DNA of 5,793 nucleotides from a bacterium UBP2_UBA4780 (GCA_002403115.1 DHHE01000224.1:1-5793), one strand, 5' to 3'; counted from the first letter of the stretch, positions 1 through 5,290 are shown. Notes: a model not told the origin generated them from the letters alone. A program made the numbers and translations.

Positions 1-281
1 CGGGTGACGCCGGCGTTGTTGACCAAAATGTCCAACGTCGGAAATGTCTCCTGGGCCTTCTTGACCAGCTCCGCCACCTCGCCCGCGTCGGCCACGTTGC
101 ACTTTACGGCTATGGACTTGACCCCCAGGCCCTCTATCTCCTTGGCGGTCCTCTCCGCTTCCTCGAGGTTGACGTCGGAGACCACGATGTTGGCCCCGGC
201 CCGTGCCAGCTTCAGGGCGATGGCCTTGCCTATGCCCTGGGCGGCCCCGGTGACAATGGCGGTTTTATCTTTCAACTGCAT
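1..281 (-). CDS. fabG: 3-oxoacyl-[ACP] reductase FabG, N-terminal part (3' end outside window)
   Basis: This is a short-chain dehydrogenase/reductase that, as FabG, would reduce 3-oxoacyl-ACP to 3-hydroxyacyl-ACP with NADPH in the cytoplasm. Only the first 93 residues are in the window. Visible are the Rossmann cofactor loop TGAAQGIG (residues 11-18), an acidic turn after the second strand (VVSDVN, about 33-38), the CNVAD segment (61-65) and the NNAG motif (88-91). The catalytic Ser-Tyr-Lys lies beyond the edge. The start ATG directly abuts the TAA of the upstream lipoprotein gene. The only ribosome-binding-like sequence, GAGAG at 289-293, lies inside that gene's last codons. Many SDR enzymes share these motifs, so the FabG name rests on the position in a plsX-fabH-fabD cluster together with the fit of the N-terminus. 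Isoleucine is coded ATA three times, a little different from fabH and fabD, and GC is slightly lower than theirs. Confidence 0.88.
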   Translation of the reverse strand, partial: MQLKDKTAIVTGAAQGIGKAIALKLARAGANIVVSDVNLEEAERTAKEIEGLGVKSIAVKCNVADAGEVAELVKKAQETFPTLDILVNNAGVT

Positions 282-992
282 TTAGTTGCTCTCAATAACA
301 AAAAGAAGATTATTGTCGGAGTCTTTTTGCAGAATTGCACCTGTATCAAGAGGGACATAGCCGTTTTTTACTATATACAAAGTCACTGCAGGAGAAACCT
401 TGACACTATCCGAAACATTGCCAAGAGAATCAGGCATAGGGTATATTGAATCCACCAGCATTTTGGTAAATTTAAAACGCCCCTTTACATCGGTAAAAGT
501 GATCGATTCGTAAATGAATGGTATGGGCTTAAAATGTGTCACGCAACCTAATGAATCGATCTCGCCTACACGATAAAATCCCATGGTTCTGCCAGGCAAT
601 GTATTGTCGTAATATTGGTAAAAGTCGCTTTGAGGATTTGTGCCCATGCCAGGCATATAACCAATGGGCGAAAAAATAATAGAGTCGCTCCTTAAAGATC
701 TGCTTACTTCCCATTGATAAGTGTTTACTTGGTTTGAAACTCTCCAACAAATTATCGGCCCTCTATATCCGAGCACAGGGTAAGTGTATTCCAGCGAGCA
801 TGACTTAACAGGAGAGAAATTGTATTGCACACGAATTGACGCATCGCTCACAGGAAAACCATTGCAAAGAACAGTGCCATAAATTGCGGTTCCCTCTTCC
901 GGATGTTGTATTTCCGTTGGATTTTTCTTCGAACAATTACACAATGCAGCTAAACAGAGAGTCGGAACAATGATACCCTGGACAATATTCAT
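282..992 (-). CDS. Putative lipoprotein with carboxypeptidase-regulatory-like domain, inserted before fabG
   Basis: A protein of 236 residues that I do not recognise as a named family. The N-terminus has a short hydrophobic stretch (about 3-18) followed by C18-N-C20-S-K-K. C20 with L17 at -3 and N19 at -1 is a plausible lipidation site, while C18 is a poorer one. After a linker, residues 36-56 (AIYGTV, then GFPVSDASIRV) and 163-178 (ITFTDVKGRFKF) look like the two ends of a carboxypeptidase-D regulatory-like beta-sandwich, with an unusually long insert of about 100 residues rich in Tyr, Ser and Pro between them. This predicts a membrane-anchored, envelope-exposed protein; its function is unknown. 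The start is supported by GAGG at 1002-1005, 9 nt upstream. Its GC (rows of about 38-48%) is far below the flanking fab genes, which points to acquisition from elsewhere. Its stop codon touches the fabG start. Confidence 0.72.
   Translation of the reverse strand: MNIVQGIIVPTLCLAALCNCSKKNPTEIQHPEEGTAIYGTVLCNGFPVSDASIRVQYNFSPVKSCSLEYTYPVLGYRGPIICWRVSNQVNTYQWEVSRSLRSDSIIFSPIGYMPGMGTNPQSDFYQYYDNTLPGRTMGFYRVGEIDSLGCVTHFKPIPFIYESITFTDVKGRFKFTKMLVDSIYPMPDSLGNVSDSVKVSPAVTLYIVKNGYVPLDTGAILQKDSDNNLLFVIESN
289..293 (-). promoter_or_regulatory. Candidate fabG ribosome binding site inside the lipoprotein gene
   Basis: GAGAG on the minus strand lies 7 nt before the fabG ATG and within the last codons of the upstream gene, which terminates with TAA immediately before that ATG. 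It is a weak-to-moderate Shine-Dalgarno match, so fabG translation probably relies partly on coupling to the lipoprotein gene. Confidence 0.5.
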
Positions 993-1001
993 TACAAGCT
1001 G

Positions 1002-1005
1002 CCTC
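1002..1005 (-). promoter_or_regulatory. Ribosome binding site of the lipoprotein gene
   Basis: GAGG lies 9 nt upstream of the ATG at 992, in the 22-nt gap after the stop of the fabD-tail copy. It fixes the chosen start. No separate promoter could be recognised in the 993-1098 gap. Confidence 0.55.
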
Positions 1006-1014
1006 GGACACGAT

Positions 1015-1077
1015 TTATTTCTTCACCGCCGCCAGCGTCTCCGCCAGCGTCTTGCTGCACTCGATGTTGTGGACGGT
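1015..1077 (-). pseudogene. Second copy of the fabD 3' end (last 20 codons plus stop)
   Basis: Read on the minus strand this segment encodes TVHNIECSKTLAETLAAVKK and then TAA. The true FabD ends with TVHNVEDSKTLAETLAAISK (residues 292-311) and TAG. Sixteen of 20 residues match, and by hand count 47 of 60 coding bases match, with no indel. A 26-bp block is identical (1028-1053 against 1814-1839). The reading frame is open back to the TAA of the MNT gene (1099-1101) and contains an ATG at 1087-1089, but no ribosome binding site precedes it, so translation as an independent peptide is doubtful. The four encoded differences sit beside four synonymous ones, a pattern expected if both copies diverged while under coding constraint. 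It is best read as a displaced fabD tail left by recombination that placed the HEPN-MNT pair between the two copies. Confidence 0.85.
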
Positions 1078-1098
1078 TCCCGTGTGCATGTCCGACGG

Positions 1099-1410
1099 TT
1101 ATTTTACTTTTATGCCGGTCTTGATTATCTCCCAAACAAAGGGATTTGACCGGGTAAAGTCCTTTCGCCTGAAGGGATGCAATTCAATTGAAAGATCATG
1201 CTTCAGCACAATAGGCCCCAATTTCTTCCTGTCCATGAAGCTGAAACCGGTGAAGTCCGGTGAGACTACGGCGACATCGATGTCGCTGTATTCCTGCCGC
1301 TCCCTTCTTGCCGAAGAGCCGAAAAGGTAGACGGCGTCTACTTTTATCATCTTCGACGCATCCTTCTTAAACGCCTTGACTATGGAGATCACTTTTGGGT
1401 CGACAACCAT
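1099..1410 (-). CDS. Minimal nucleotidyltransferase (MNT-type), partner of the HEPN gene
   Basis: A protein of 103 residues with the DNA-polymerase-beta-like nucleotidyltransferase signature GS-x10-DxD: G31-S32, then D43 and D45, with E76 (in SIELHPF) as the likely third metal-binding acid. The active site looks complete. This size and motif fit the MNT proteins paired with HEPN proteins. In characterised HepT-MntA pairs the MNT neutralises the HEPN RNase by AMPylating it, but whether this pair behaves so is inference. The start at 1410 is chosen because GAGGAG (1419-1424) sits 8 nt upstream and because the extra 18 residues of the longer frame are only overlap with the HEPN gene. It overlaps the HEPN reading frame by 22 nt, so the two are translationally linked. 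Its TAA is followed by the displaced fabD tail. Substrate is unknown. Confidence 0.88.
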   Translation of the reverse strand: MVVDPKVISIVKAFKKDASKMIKVDAVYLFGSSARRERQEYSDIDVAVVSPDFTGFSFMDRKKLGPIVLKHDLSIELHPFRRKDFTRSNPFVWEIIKTGIKVK

Positions 1411-1778
1411 CGATAGAGCTCCTCGGCTTGGGCAAAATATCCTTGAGCGAAAGCCCGGTTGCACCTTTTCTTGAAGGTCAGTTTAAAATCAGGATATCTT
1501 GCTTCCAGGTTGAAATCGTTCATGTCGAAGAGCAGGAGTTTCTGCTCCTCCTTCAAGTTGGTCTTAATCTCTGCGGCCAATCGCAACAGGTTGTGTGTTT
1601 TGGGAGGAAACGCTTTATTGTTGTCCAGTATCCATGAGGCTTTCAACGATTTCTCGATCACCAAGTGCATCATGAACATGCACCAGACGTAATCCCTCGA
1701 TCTCAGAAGATTCCTGGCCGTCTTCAGGTCTGCGGCGGCGGATTTTCTCCAAAAAAGCGCAAGATCGGAGTTTTTCAT
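1389..1778 (-). CDS. HEPN-domain protein, partner of the MNT gene
   Basis: A predicted all-helical protein of 129 residues. The pattern fits HEPN proteins of the PF05168 type: an A-x-x-D-L-x-x-A-x-x-L-L helix at 14-25, then IEKSLKA (41-47), then a P-x-x-TH-x-L motif (P59 to L64), and a late RYPDF (94-98). Such genes commonly sit next to an MNT gene, as here. The canonical RNase motif R-x4-6-H of many HEPN toxins is not visible: the nearest arginine-histidine pair (R28, H38) is too far apart. RNase activity should therefore not be assumed. The ATG at 1778 lies 22 nt after the fabD stop and has no good Shine-Dalgarno sequence, so translation may depend on ribosomes finishing fabD. GC is well below that of fabD (rows of 43-48%). 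The pair could be a toxin-antitoxin module or a housekeeping-like nucleotide-binding pair. Confidence 0.82.
   Translation of the reverse strand: MKNSDLALFWRKSAAADLKTARNLLRSRDYVWCMFMMHLVIEKSLKASWILDNNKAFPPKTHNLLRLAAEIKTNLKEEQKLLLFDMNDFNLEARYPDFKLTFKKRCNRAFAQGYFAQAEELYRWLSTQK
1419..1424 (-). promoter_or_regulatory. Ribosome binding site of the MNT gene, inside the HEPN gene
   Basis: GAGGAG is 8 nt before the ATG at 1410 and falls within the HEPN coding sequence. It decides the start in favour of the 103-residue protein rather than an upstream ATG at 1464. Confidence 0.75.
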
Positions 1779-1800
1779 ACAAGATGAAGCGTGTATCGCG

Positions 1801-2736
1801 CTACTTACTTATGGCCGCCAGCGTCTCCGCCAGCGTCTTCGAGTCCTCGACGTTGTGGACAGTGACCTCGGGGGCGATCTTCTTGACCAGCCCCTTGAGC
1901 ACCCGGCCCGGGCCGCACTCGATCATGGCAGTCACCCCCAGCGAGGCCAGGTGCTTCACCGACTCCTCCCAGCGCACCGGCTTCTTTACCTGCTCGATCA
2001 GCAGATCCTTGATGGTCCTCGGGTTCTGCACCGGCTCGGCCGAAACGTTGGCCACCACCGGGCATTTGGGCTCCCTGATCTCCACCCGCTCCAGCGCCTG
2101 CCTCATGCCGTACTGGGCGATGTCCATCAGCTCCGAGTGGAAGGCGCCGGAAACCTCCAGCTGGACCGCCCGCTTGGCCCCCCTGGCCTTGGCCATCTCC
2201 ATGGCCTTGAGCACCGCCGCCACCTCGCCGGAGATGACCGTCTGGTCGGCCGAGTTGAAGTTGGCCGCCTCCACGATGCCGTGCTCCCGGGCCTCGTGGC
2301 ACAGGCGCTCGACATCGGCCGGGGCCAGGCCCAGCACCGCCGCCATGGTCCCCGGCTGGATGTCCCCGGCCACCGCCATCAGGGAGCCGCGGATGCGCAC
2401 CAGGCGCACCGCGTCCCCGAGCGACAGGGCCCCGGCCGCCACCAGGGCCGAGTACTCGCCCAGGCTGTGCCCGGCGGTGTAGTCGAACTTGACGCCCTCG
2501 CGCTCCAGAAGCCTGAAGGCGGCCACCGAGTGGATGAGGATGGCCGGCTGGGCGTTGTGGGTCATCCGCAGTTCGGCCGGGGTGCTCTCGAAAGACAGCT
2601 TGGCGATGTCGAACTTGATGGCTTGGTTGGCCTGCTCGTAGCACTCCCTGGCCAGCGCGTGGTTCTCGAACAGGTCCTTGCCCATGCCGACGTACTGGGC
2701 CCCCTGCCCGGGGAAGATGATGGCGGTCTTGGACAT
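1801..2736 (-). CDS. fabD: Malonyl-CoA:ACP transacylase FabD
   Basis: Transfers malonyl from CoA to ACP, supplying the extender unit for fatty-acid synthesis in the cytoplasm. It has 311 residues, close to the usual family length. Visible are FPGQGAQ with Q11, the nucleophile elbow GHSLG with S91, R116 in RIRGSLM (the carboxylate-binding arginine), GAFHS with catalytic H200, Q249 in EQVKKPVRW, and GPGRVL at 275-280. All expected active-site residues are present. The start at 2736 is fixed by AAAGGGG (2742-2748), with 5 nt between the last G and the ATG. The open frame upstream of this runs through a repeat array and is not part of the protein. The C-terminal 20 codons are repeated at 1015-1077. 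The final codons here (ATA AGT AAG TAG) differ from the GC-rich style of the rest and could have come with the inserted module. Confidence 0.97.
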   Translation of the reverse strand: MSKTAIIFPGQGAQYVGMGKDLFENHALARECYEQANQAIKFDIAKLSFESTPAELRMTHNAQPAILIHSVAAFRLLEREGVKFDYTAGHSLGEYSALVAAGALSLGDAVRLVRIRGSLMAVAGDIQPGTMAAVLGLAPADVERLCHEAREHGIVEAANFNSADQTVISGEVAAVLKAMEMAKARGAKRAVQLEVSGAFHSELMDIAQYGMRQALERVEIREPKCPVVANVSAEPVQNPRTIKDLLIEQVKKPVRWEESVKHLASLGVTAMIECGPGRVLKGLVKKIAPEVTVHNVEDSKTLAETLAAISK

Positions 2737-2741
2737 GTATG

Positions 2742-2748
2742 CCCCTTT
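2742..2748 (-). promoter_or_regulatory. Ribosome binding site of fabD
   Basis: AAAGGGG lies 5 nt before the ATG at 2736, immediately downstream (in the transcribed direction) of the heptad array. It rules out the longer frame starting at 2805. Confidence 0.8.
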
Positions 2749-2752
2749 GTAT

Positions 2753-2822
2753 GTTGCGTGTTCCGTGTTGATTGTTTCGCGTCCGTAACCCGCAACCCGA
2801 AACAAGCAACTCCGAACTTCGG
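2753..2822. repeat. Ten-unit 7-bp-period array with inverted halves
   Basis: The 70 bp between the fabH stop and the fabD leader divide exactly into ten heptads. On the plus strand the first five begin GT: GTTGCGT, GTTCCGT, GTTGATT, GTTTCGC, GTCCGTA. The next five begin AC: ACCCGCA, ACCCGAA, ACAAGCA, ACTCCGA, ACTTCGG. The second half read on the minus strand again gives GTT-type units (GTTCGGA, GTTGCTT, GTTTCGG, GTTGCGG, GTTACGG), so the array is an imperfect inverted structure centred near 2787/2788. Units are degenerate rather than identical. Transcribed, the halves could pair weakly. It is comparable in form to the heptanucleotide short tandem repeats known from cyanobacterial intergenic DNA, but I do not claim kinship. 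Confidence 0.7.
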
Positions 2823-2823
2823 G

Positions 2824-3804
2824 TCACCAGCGCATCAGGACGGCGCCCCAGGTCAGGCCGGCGCCGAAGGCGACCAGCATCACGTGCTTGCCCGGCGTGA
2901 TCCGGCCGTTGCGCACCGCCTCGTCCAGCGCGATCGGGATCGAGGCCGACGAGGTGTTGCCGTACCGGTCGATGTTGACGTAGACCTTCTCCATCGGCAG
3001 GTTCAGCTGTCGCCCGATGGCGTCGATGATCCGGAAGTTGGCCTGGTGCGGGATCAGCAGGTCGAGCTGGTCCTGGGGCACGCCGGCCGCCTCCAGCGCC
3101 CTGGTGGCCGCTTCGCCCATCTTGCGCACGGCGTGCGGGAACACCCTGTTGCCGGCCATCTTGATCACGTGCATCTTTCCGTCCACGGTCTCGTGGCTGG
3201 CCGGGTGCAGGCTGCCGCCGCCGGGCTGGTAGATCAGGTCGCCCAGGTTGCCGTCCGCGCCCAGAAAAGTCGATAAGATGCCGCGGTCCTCGTCCACCTG
3301 GGCCAGCACCACCGCGCCGGCGCCGTCGCCGAACAGCACGCAGGAGCTGCGATCGGTCCAGTCGGTGATCTTGGTCAGCTCCTCGGCGCCGATCAGCAGC
3401 ACCTTGCGGGACGGGTCGGCGGTGATCAGCGAGCGCGCCAGCTCCATGCCGTAGATGAACCCGGTGCAGCCGGCCGCAATGTCGAAGGCCACCGCCTTGG
3501 TCGCCCCCAGCTTGGCTTGCACCAGGCACGCCATGGAGGGAAAGATCATGTCCGGGGTCACCGTCCCGCAGATGATGAAATCGAGGTCACCGGCGTTCAC
3601 CGTGGCCGCCGCCAGCGCCCGCTCCGCGGCCTTGACGGCCAGGACCGAGGTCGGGGTGTCCTTGTCGGAGATGTGCCGTTCCTTGATGCCGGTGCGCTGG
3701 GTGATCCACTCGTCGGTGGTGTCGACCATCTTCTCCAGGTCGGCGTTGGTCAGTATCTTCTCCGGCGCAAAGGACCCGGTGCCGAGTATCGCGATCCGCT
3801 TCAT
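2824..3804 (-). CDS. fabH: Beta-ketoacyl-ACP synthase III FabH
   Basis: Condenses an acyl-CoA primer (usually acetyl-CoA) with malonyl-ACP to start each fatty-acid chain. It has 326 residues, typical for the family. The Cys-His-Asn triad is present: C113 in AAGCTGF, H253 in IPHQAN and N283 in YGNTSS. Other hallmarks are DEWITQRTGI at 31-40, the FGDGAGA loop at 158-164 and the C-terminal FGAGLTWG (313-320). The ATG at 3804 is preferred: AAGGAAG (3814-3820) lies 9 nt upstream. A TTG three codons earlier would put that site too close. Only one base separates the plsX stop from this ATG (TGA-C-ATG), which implies coupled translation. No regulatory site is evident. Confidence 0.97.
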   Translation of the reverse strand: MKRIAILGTGSFAPEKILTNADLEKMVDTTDEWITQRTGIKERHISDKDTPTSVLAVKAAERALAAATVNAGDLDFIICGTVTPDMIFPSMACLVQAKLGATKAVAFDIAAGCTGFIYGMELARSLITADPSRKVLLIGAEELTKITDWTDRSSCVLFGDGAGAVVLAQVDEDRGILSTFLGADGNLGDLIYQPGGGSLHPASHETVDGKMHVIKMAGNRVFPHAVRKMGEAATRALEAAGVPQDQLDLLIPHQANFRIIDAIGRQLNLPMEKVYVNIDRYGNTSSASIPIALDEAVRNGRITPGKHVMLVAFGAGLTWGAVLMRW

Positions 3805-3805
3805 G

Positions 3806-4954
3806 TCAGTCAACTTCCTTTTTATATGACATCACCTGTTCCCTGATGTGCTCGTTCACCTGGTGGGCGACGCAGCGGTAGGCCACCAGCACCGCGTTCT
3901 TGATGGCCTTGGACGTGGAGCGCCCGTGGCAGATGACGCACACCCCGTCCACCCCCAGCAGCAGCGCGCCGCCGTATTCCTCGTAGTCCAGGTCGCGGGC
4001 GAACCGCTTGAGGGCGGGCTTGATCAGCAGGCCGCCCAGCTGGGCGAAAATGCTGGTGTAGACGTAGCGCTTGATCGAACCGAAGAACATCCGGACCACG
4101 CTCTCGGCGAACTTGAGGATGACGTTGCCGACGAAGCCGTCGCACACCACCACGTCGGCCGTGCCCCGCAGGATGTCGCGGCCCTCGATGTTCCCGATGA
4201 AATTGAGCTTGCTGTCCAGAAGCAGCTGGTGCGCCTTCTGGGTCAGCTCGTCGCCCTTGGAGGCCTCCTCGCCCACCGACAGCAGCCCGACCTTGGGCGC
4301 GGGCCGGTCGAACACGTACTGGCAGTAGGACGATCCCATGGCCGCGAACTGCAGCAGGTGGTGCGGCTTGCAGTCCAGGTTGGCGCCCGCGTCGAGCAGG
4401 ATGCAGCCGCCGTGCTCGGTGGGCATGAAGCTGGCGATGGCCGGCCGCGACACGCCCTCGATCCGCCCCAGGGACAACAGGGCGCCGGCCATCACCGCCC
4501 CGGTGCTGCCCGACGAGATGAATCCCTCGGCCTTCTTGTCCTTCTGCATCCGCAGTCCCACCAGGATCGAGGAGTCGCGCTTGGTGCGCAGGGCCTCGGT
4601 CGGCGTCTCGTGCATGCCGATGCTCTGGGAGGCATGCACCAGCTCGACCCCGTACTTCTCCAGGTCGTCCTCCCGGTACTCGGCCTTGCCCACGCCCTGG
4701 GCCAGCTCGGTCTTGATCGCCACGTCGTCGCCCACCAGGACCACCTGGTAGCGGCCCTTGGAGATCCGGGCCGCCTCGATCGCCCCCTCGATGTTGGGGG
4801 CGATGCCGTTGTCACCGGCCATGGCGTCCACCACGATCCGTATCGGTCCGCTGAAGCCGTTCTCCACCGGCTTGTTCAGCCTGGCTCCGGTGGTCAGCTC
4901 CTTGACCCGGCGACGGTCCGGCTTGCGGGGTTGCCTGTCGGCCTTGGACTGCAT
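3806..4954 (-). CDS. plsX: Phosphate acyltransferase PlsX
   Basis: Converts acyl-ACP plus phosphate to acyl-phosphate, the donor for PlsY in phospholipid synthesis, as a peripheral membrane enzyme. It has 382 residues. The core begins at about residue 37 with IRIVVDAMAGDN (DAMAGDN 43-49), followed by HETPTEALRTK (115-125), SSGSTGA (147-153), LDAGAN (187-192), GLLSVGEE (223-230), IGNIEGRD (253-260), CDGFVGN (271-277) and CHGRS (342-346). Two features stand out. The family usually starts near the first strand, so here there is an extra basic N-terminal extension of about 36 residues, rich in Arg and Lys. The common SAGNTGA motif reads SSGSTGA. The long start is favoured because AGGA (4963-4966) lies 8 nt before the ATG, and no internal start has a comparable site. 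Confidence 0.95.
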   Translation of the reverse strand: MQSKADRQPRKPDRRRVKELTTGARLNKPVENGFSGPIRIVVDAMAGDNGIAPNIEGAIEAARISKGRYQVVLVGDDVAIKTELAQGVGKAEYREDDLEKYGVELVHASQSIGMHETPTEALRTKRDSSILVGLRMQKDKKAEGFISSGSTGAVMAGALLSLGRIEGVSRPAIASFMPTEHGGCILLDAGANLDCKPHHLLQFAAMGSSYCQYVFDRPAPKVGLLSVGEEASKGDELTQKAHQLLLDSKLNFIGNIEGRDILRGTADVVVCDGFVGNVILKFAESVVRMFFGSIKRYVYTSIFAQLGGLLIKPALKRFARDLDYEEYGGALLLGVDGVCVICHGRSTSKAIKNAVLVAYRCVAHQVNEHIREQVMSYKKEVD

Positions 4955-4962
4955 GGCTTTTA

Positions 4963-4966
4963 TCCT
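4963..4966 (-). promoter_or_regulatory. Ribosome binding site of plsX
   Basis: AGGA lies 8 nt before the ATG at 4954, just outside the end of the inverted-repeat-bounded segment at 4980-5085. It supports the longer PlsX with its basic N-terminal extension. Confidence 0.55.
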
Positions 4967-4979
4967 AGCTTGATGACCC

Positions 4980-5085
4980 TGTCACCCCGAGCGCCTGGCG
5001 AGGCCTGACCCGAGAAAGACGGACCAGCACCTCAGGCCAAGGGTCGAGGGGCGGTTCCAAACGCTATCGGAGCCTCGGGATGGCA
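4980..5085. repeat. About 106-bp segment with 12-bp imperfect terminal inverted repeats (MITE-like)
   Basis: The rpmF-plsX spacer carries TGTCACCCCGAG at 4980-4991 and, on the other strand, TGCCATCCCGAG at 5074-5085. These 12-mers match at 10 of 12 positions and face each other. Inside, GGCCTGA at 5002-5008 and TCAGGCC at 5032-5038 form a further 7-bp inverted pair with a 23-nt loop. No target-site duplication is visible at the ends. The arrangement resembles non-autonomous dispersed repeats whose ends read TGTCA-x-CCCGAG, but copy number cannot be judged from one window. It may also act as a structured leader for plsX. Confidence 0.5.
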
Positions 5086-5093
5086 TAACGTTG

Positions 5094-5276
5094 TCAGACT
5101 TCCTTGATCTGGACGATCTCGCGGCCGCCGTAGTAGCCGCAATGGGGGCAGGCCCGGTGCGGCATCCGGGGCTGCTTGCAGTGGGCGCACTGCACCAGGT
5201 TGGGCGGTGAGAGCTTCCAGTTGGCCCGGCGCTTGTTGGTCCGTGAGTTGGAGTGTCGTCTTTTGGGGACCGGCAT
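5094..5276 (-). CDS. rpmF: 50S ribosomal protein L32
   Basis: A small structural protein of the large ribosomal subunit, 60 residues. It begins with the typical MPVPKRRHS and an Arg/Lys-rich N-terminal half that inserts into rRNA, followed by a zinc ribbon with two CxxC pairs (C30/C33 and C43/C46), so this is the zinc-binding form. The start is fixed by AAGGAG (5285-5290), 8 nt before the ATG. It leads the plsX-fabH-fabD cluster, the order found in many bacteria, and links ribosome and membrane synthesis in one transcript. The gap to plsX (139 nt) is filled mostly by the inverted-repeat segment. Confidence 0.97.
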   Translation of the reverse strand: MPVPKRRHSNSRTNKRRANWKLSPPNLVQCAHCKQPRMPHRACPHCGYYGGREIVQIKEV

Positions 5277-5284
5277 TGCTATAT

Positions 5285-5290
5285 CTCCTT
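5285..5290 (-). promoter_or_regulatory. Ribosome binding site of rpmF
   Basis: AAGGAG with an 8-nt spacer to the ATG at 5276 is the strongest Shine-Dalgarno match in the window, as expected for a ribosomal protein gene. No convincing promoter was found in the 39-nt gap behind it. Confidence 0.8.

Noticed and set aside
1015..1089. Independent small gene of 24 codons beginning at the ATG at 1087-1089
   Set aside because: No ribosome binding site, and the content is the fabD tail; recorded as a remnant instead.
1411..1464. MNT start at 1464
   Set aside because: Would overlap the HEPN gene by 76 nt and ignores the GAGGAG site serving the ATG at 1410.
1816..1839. Two tandem 12-mers (CGCCAGCGTCTC and CGCCAGCGTCTT) in the fabD tail as a recombination core
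   Set aside because: They encode the TLAETLA-type helix repeat and appear in both tail copies, so they are more likely coding than a special site; not claimed as an attachment site without comparison data.
2737..2805. FabD N-terminal extension starting at 2805
   Set aside because: The extra codons translate the heptad array, and the good ribosome binding site at 2742-2748 points to the ATG at 2736.
2753..2822. CRISPR array
   Set aside because: Units are 7 bp, contiguous and degenerate, with no spacers and no cas genes.
1855..3276. Plus-strand open frame of 473 codons
   Set aside because: Antisense shadow of fabD and fabH with no family motif and biased composition; it also runs through the heptad array.
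1805..3529. Long minus-strand open frame of 574 codons across fabD and fabH
   Set aside because: Gly/Arg/Ala-rich shadow frame crossing two well-supported genes; caused by high GC.
3805..3813. FabH start at the TTG at 3813
   Set aside because: The AAGGAAG site would be directly against it; the ATG at 3804 has a proper spacer and the usual FabH N-terminus.
3848..5008. Plus-strand open frame of 386 codons
   Set aside because: Antisense shadow of plsX, low-complexity His/Gly/Leu-rich, no recognisable motif.
5002..5038. Rho-independent terminator between rpmF and plsX
   Set aside because: The 7-bp inverted pair has a 23-nt loop and no T run follows in the transcribed direction.
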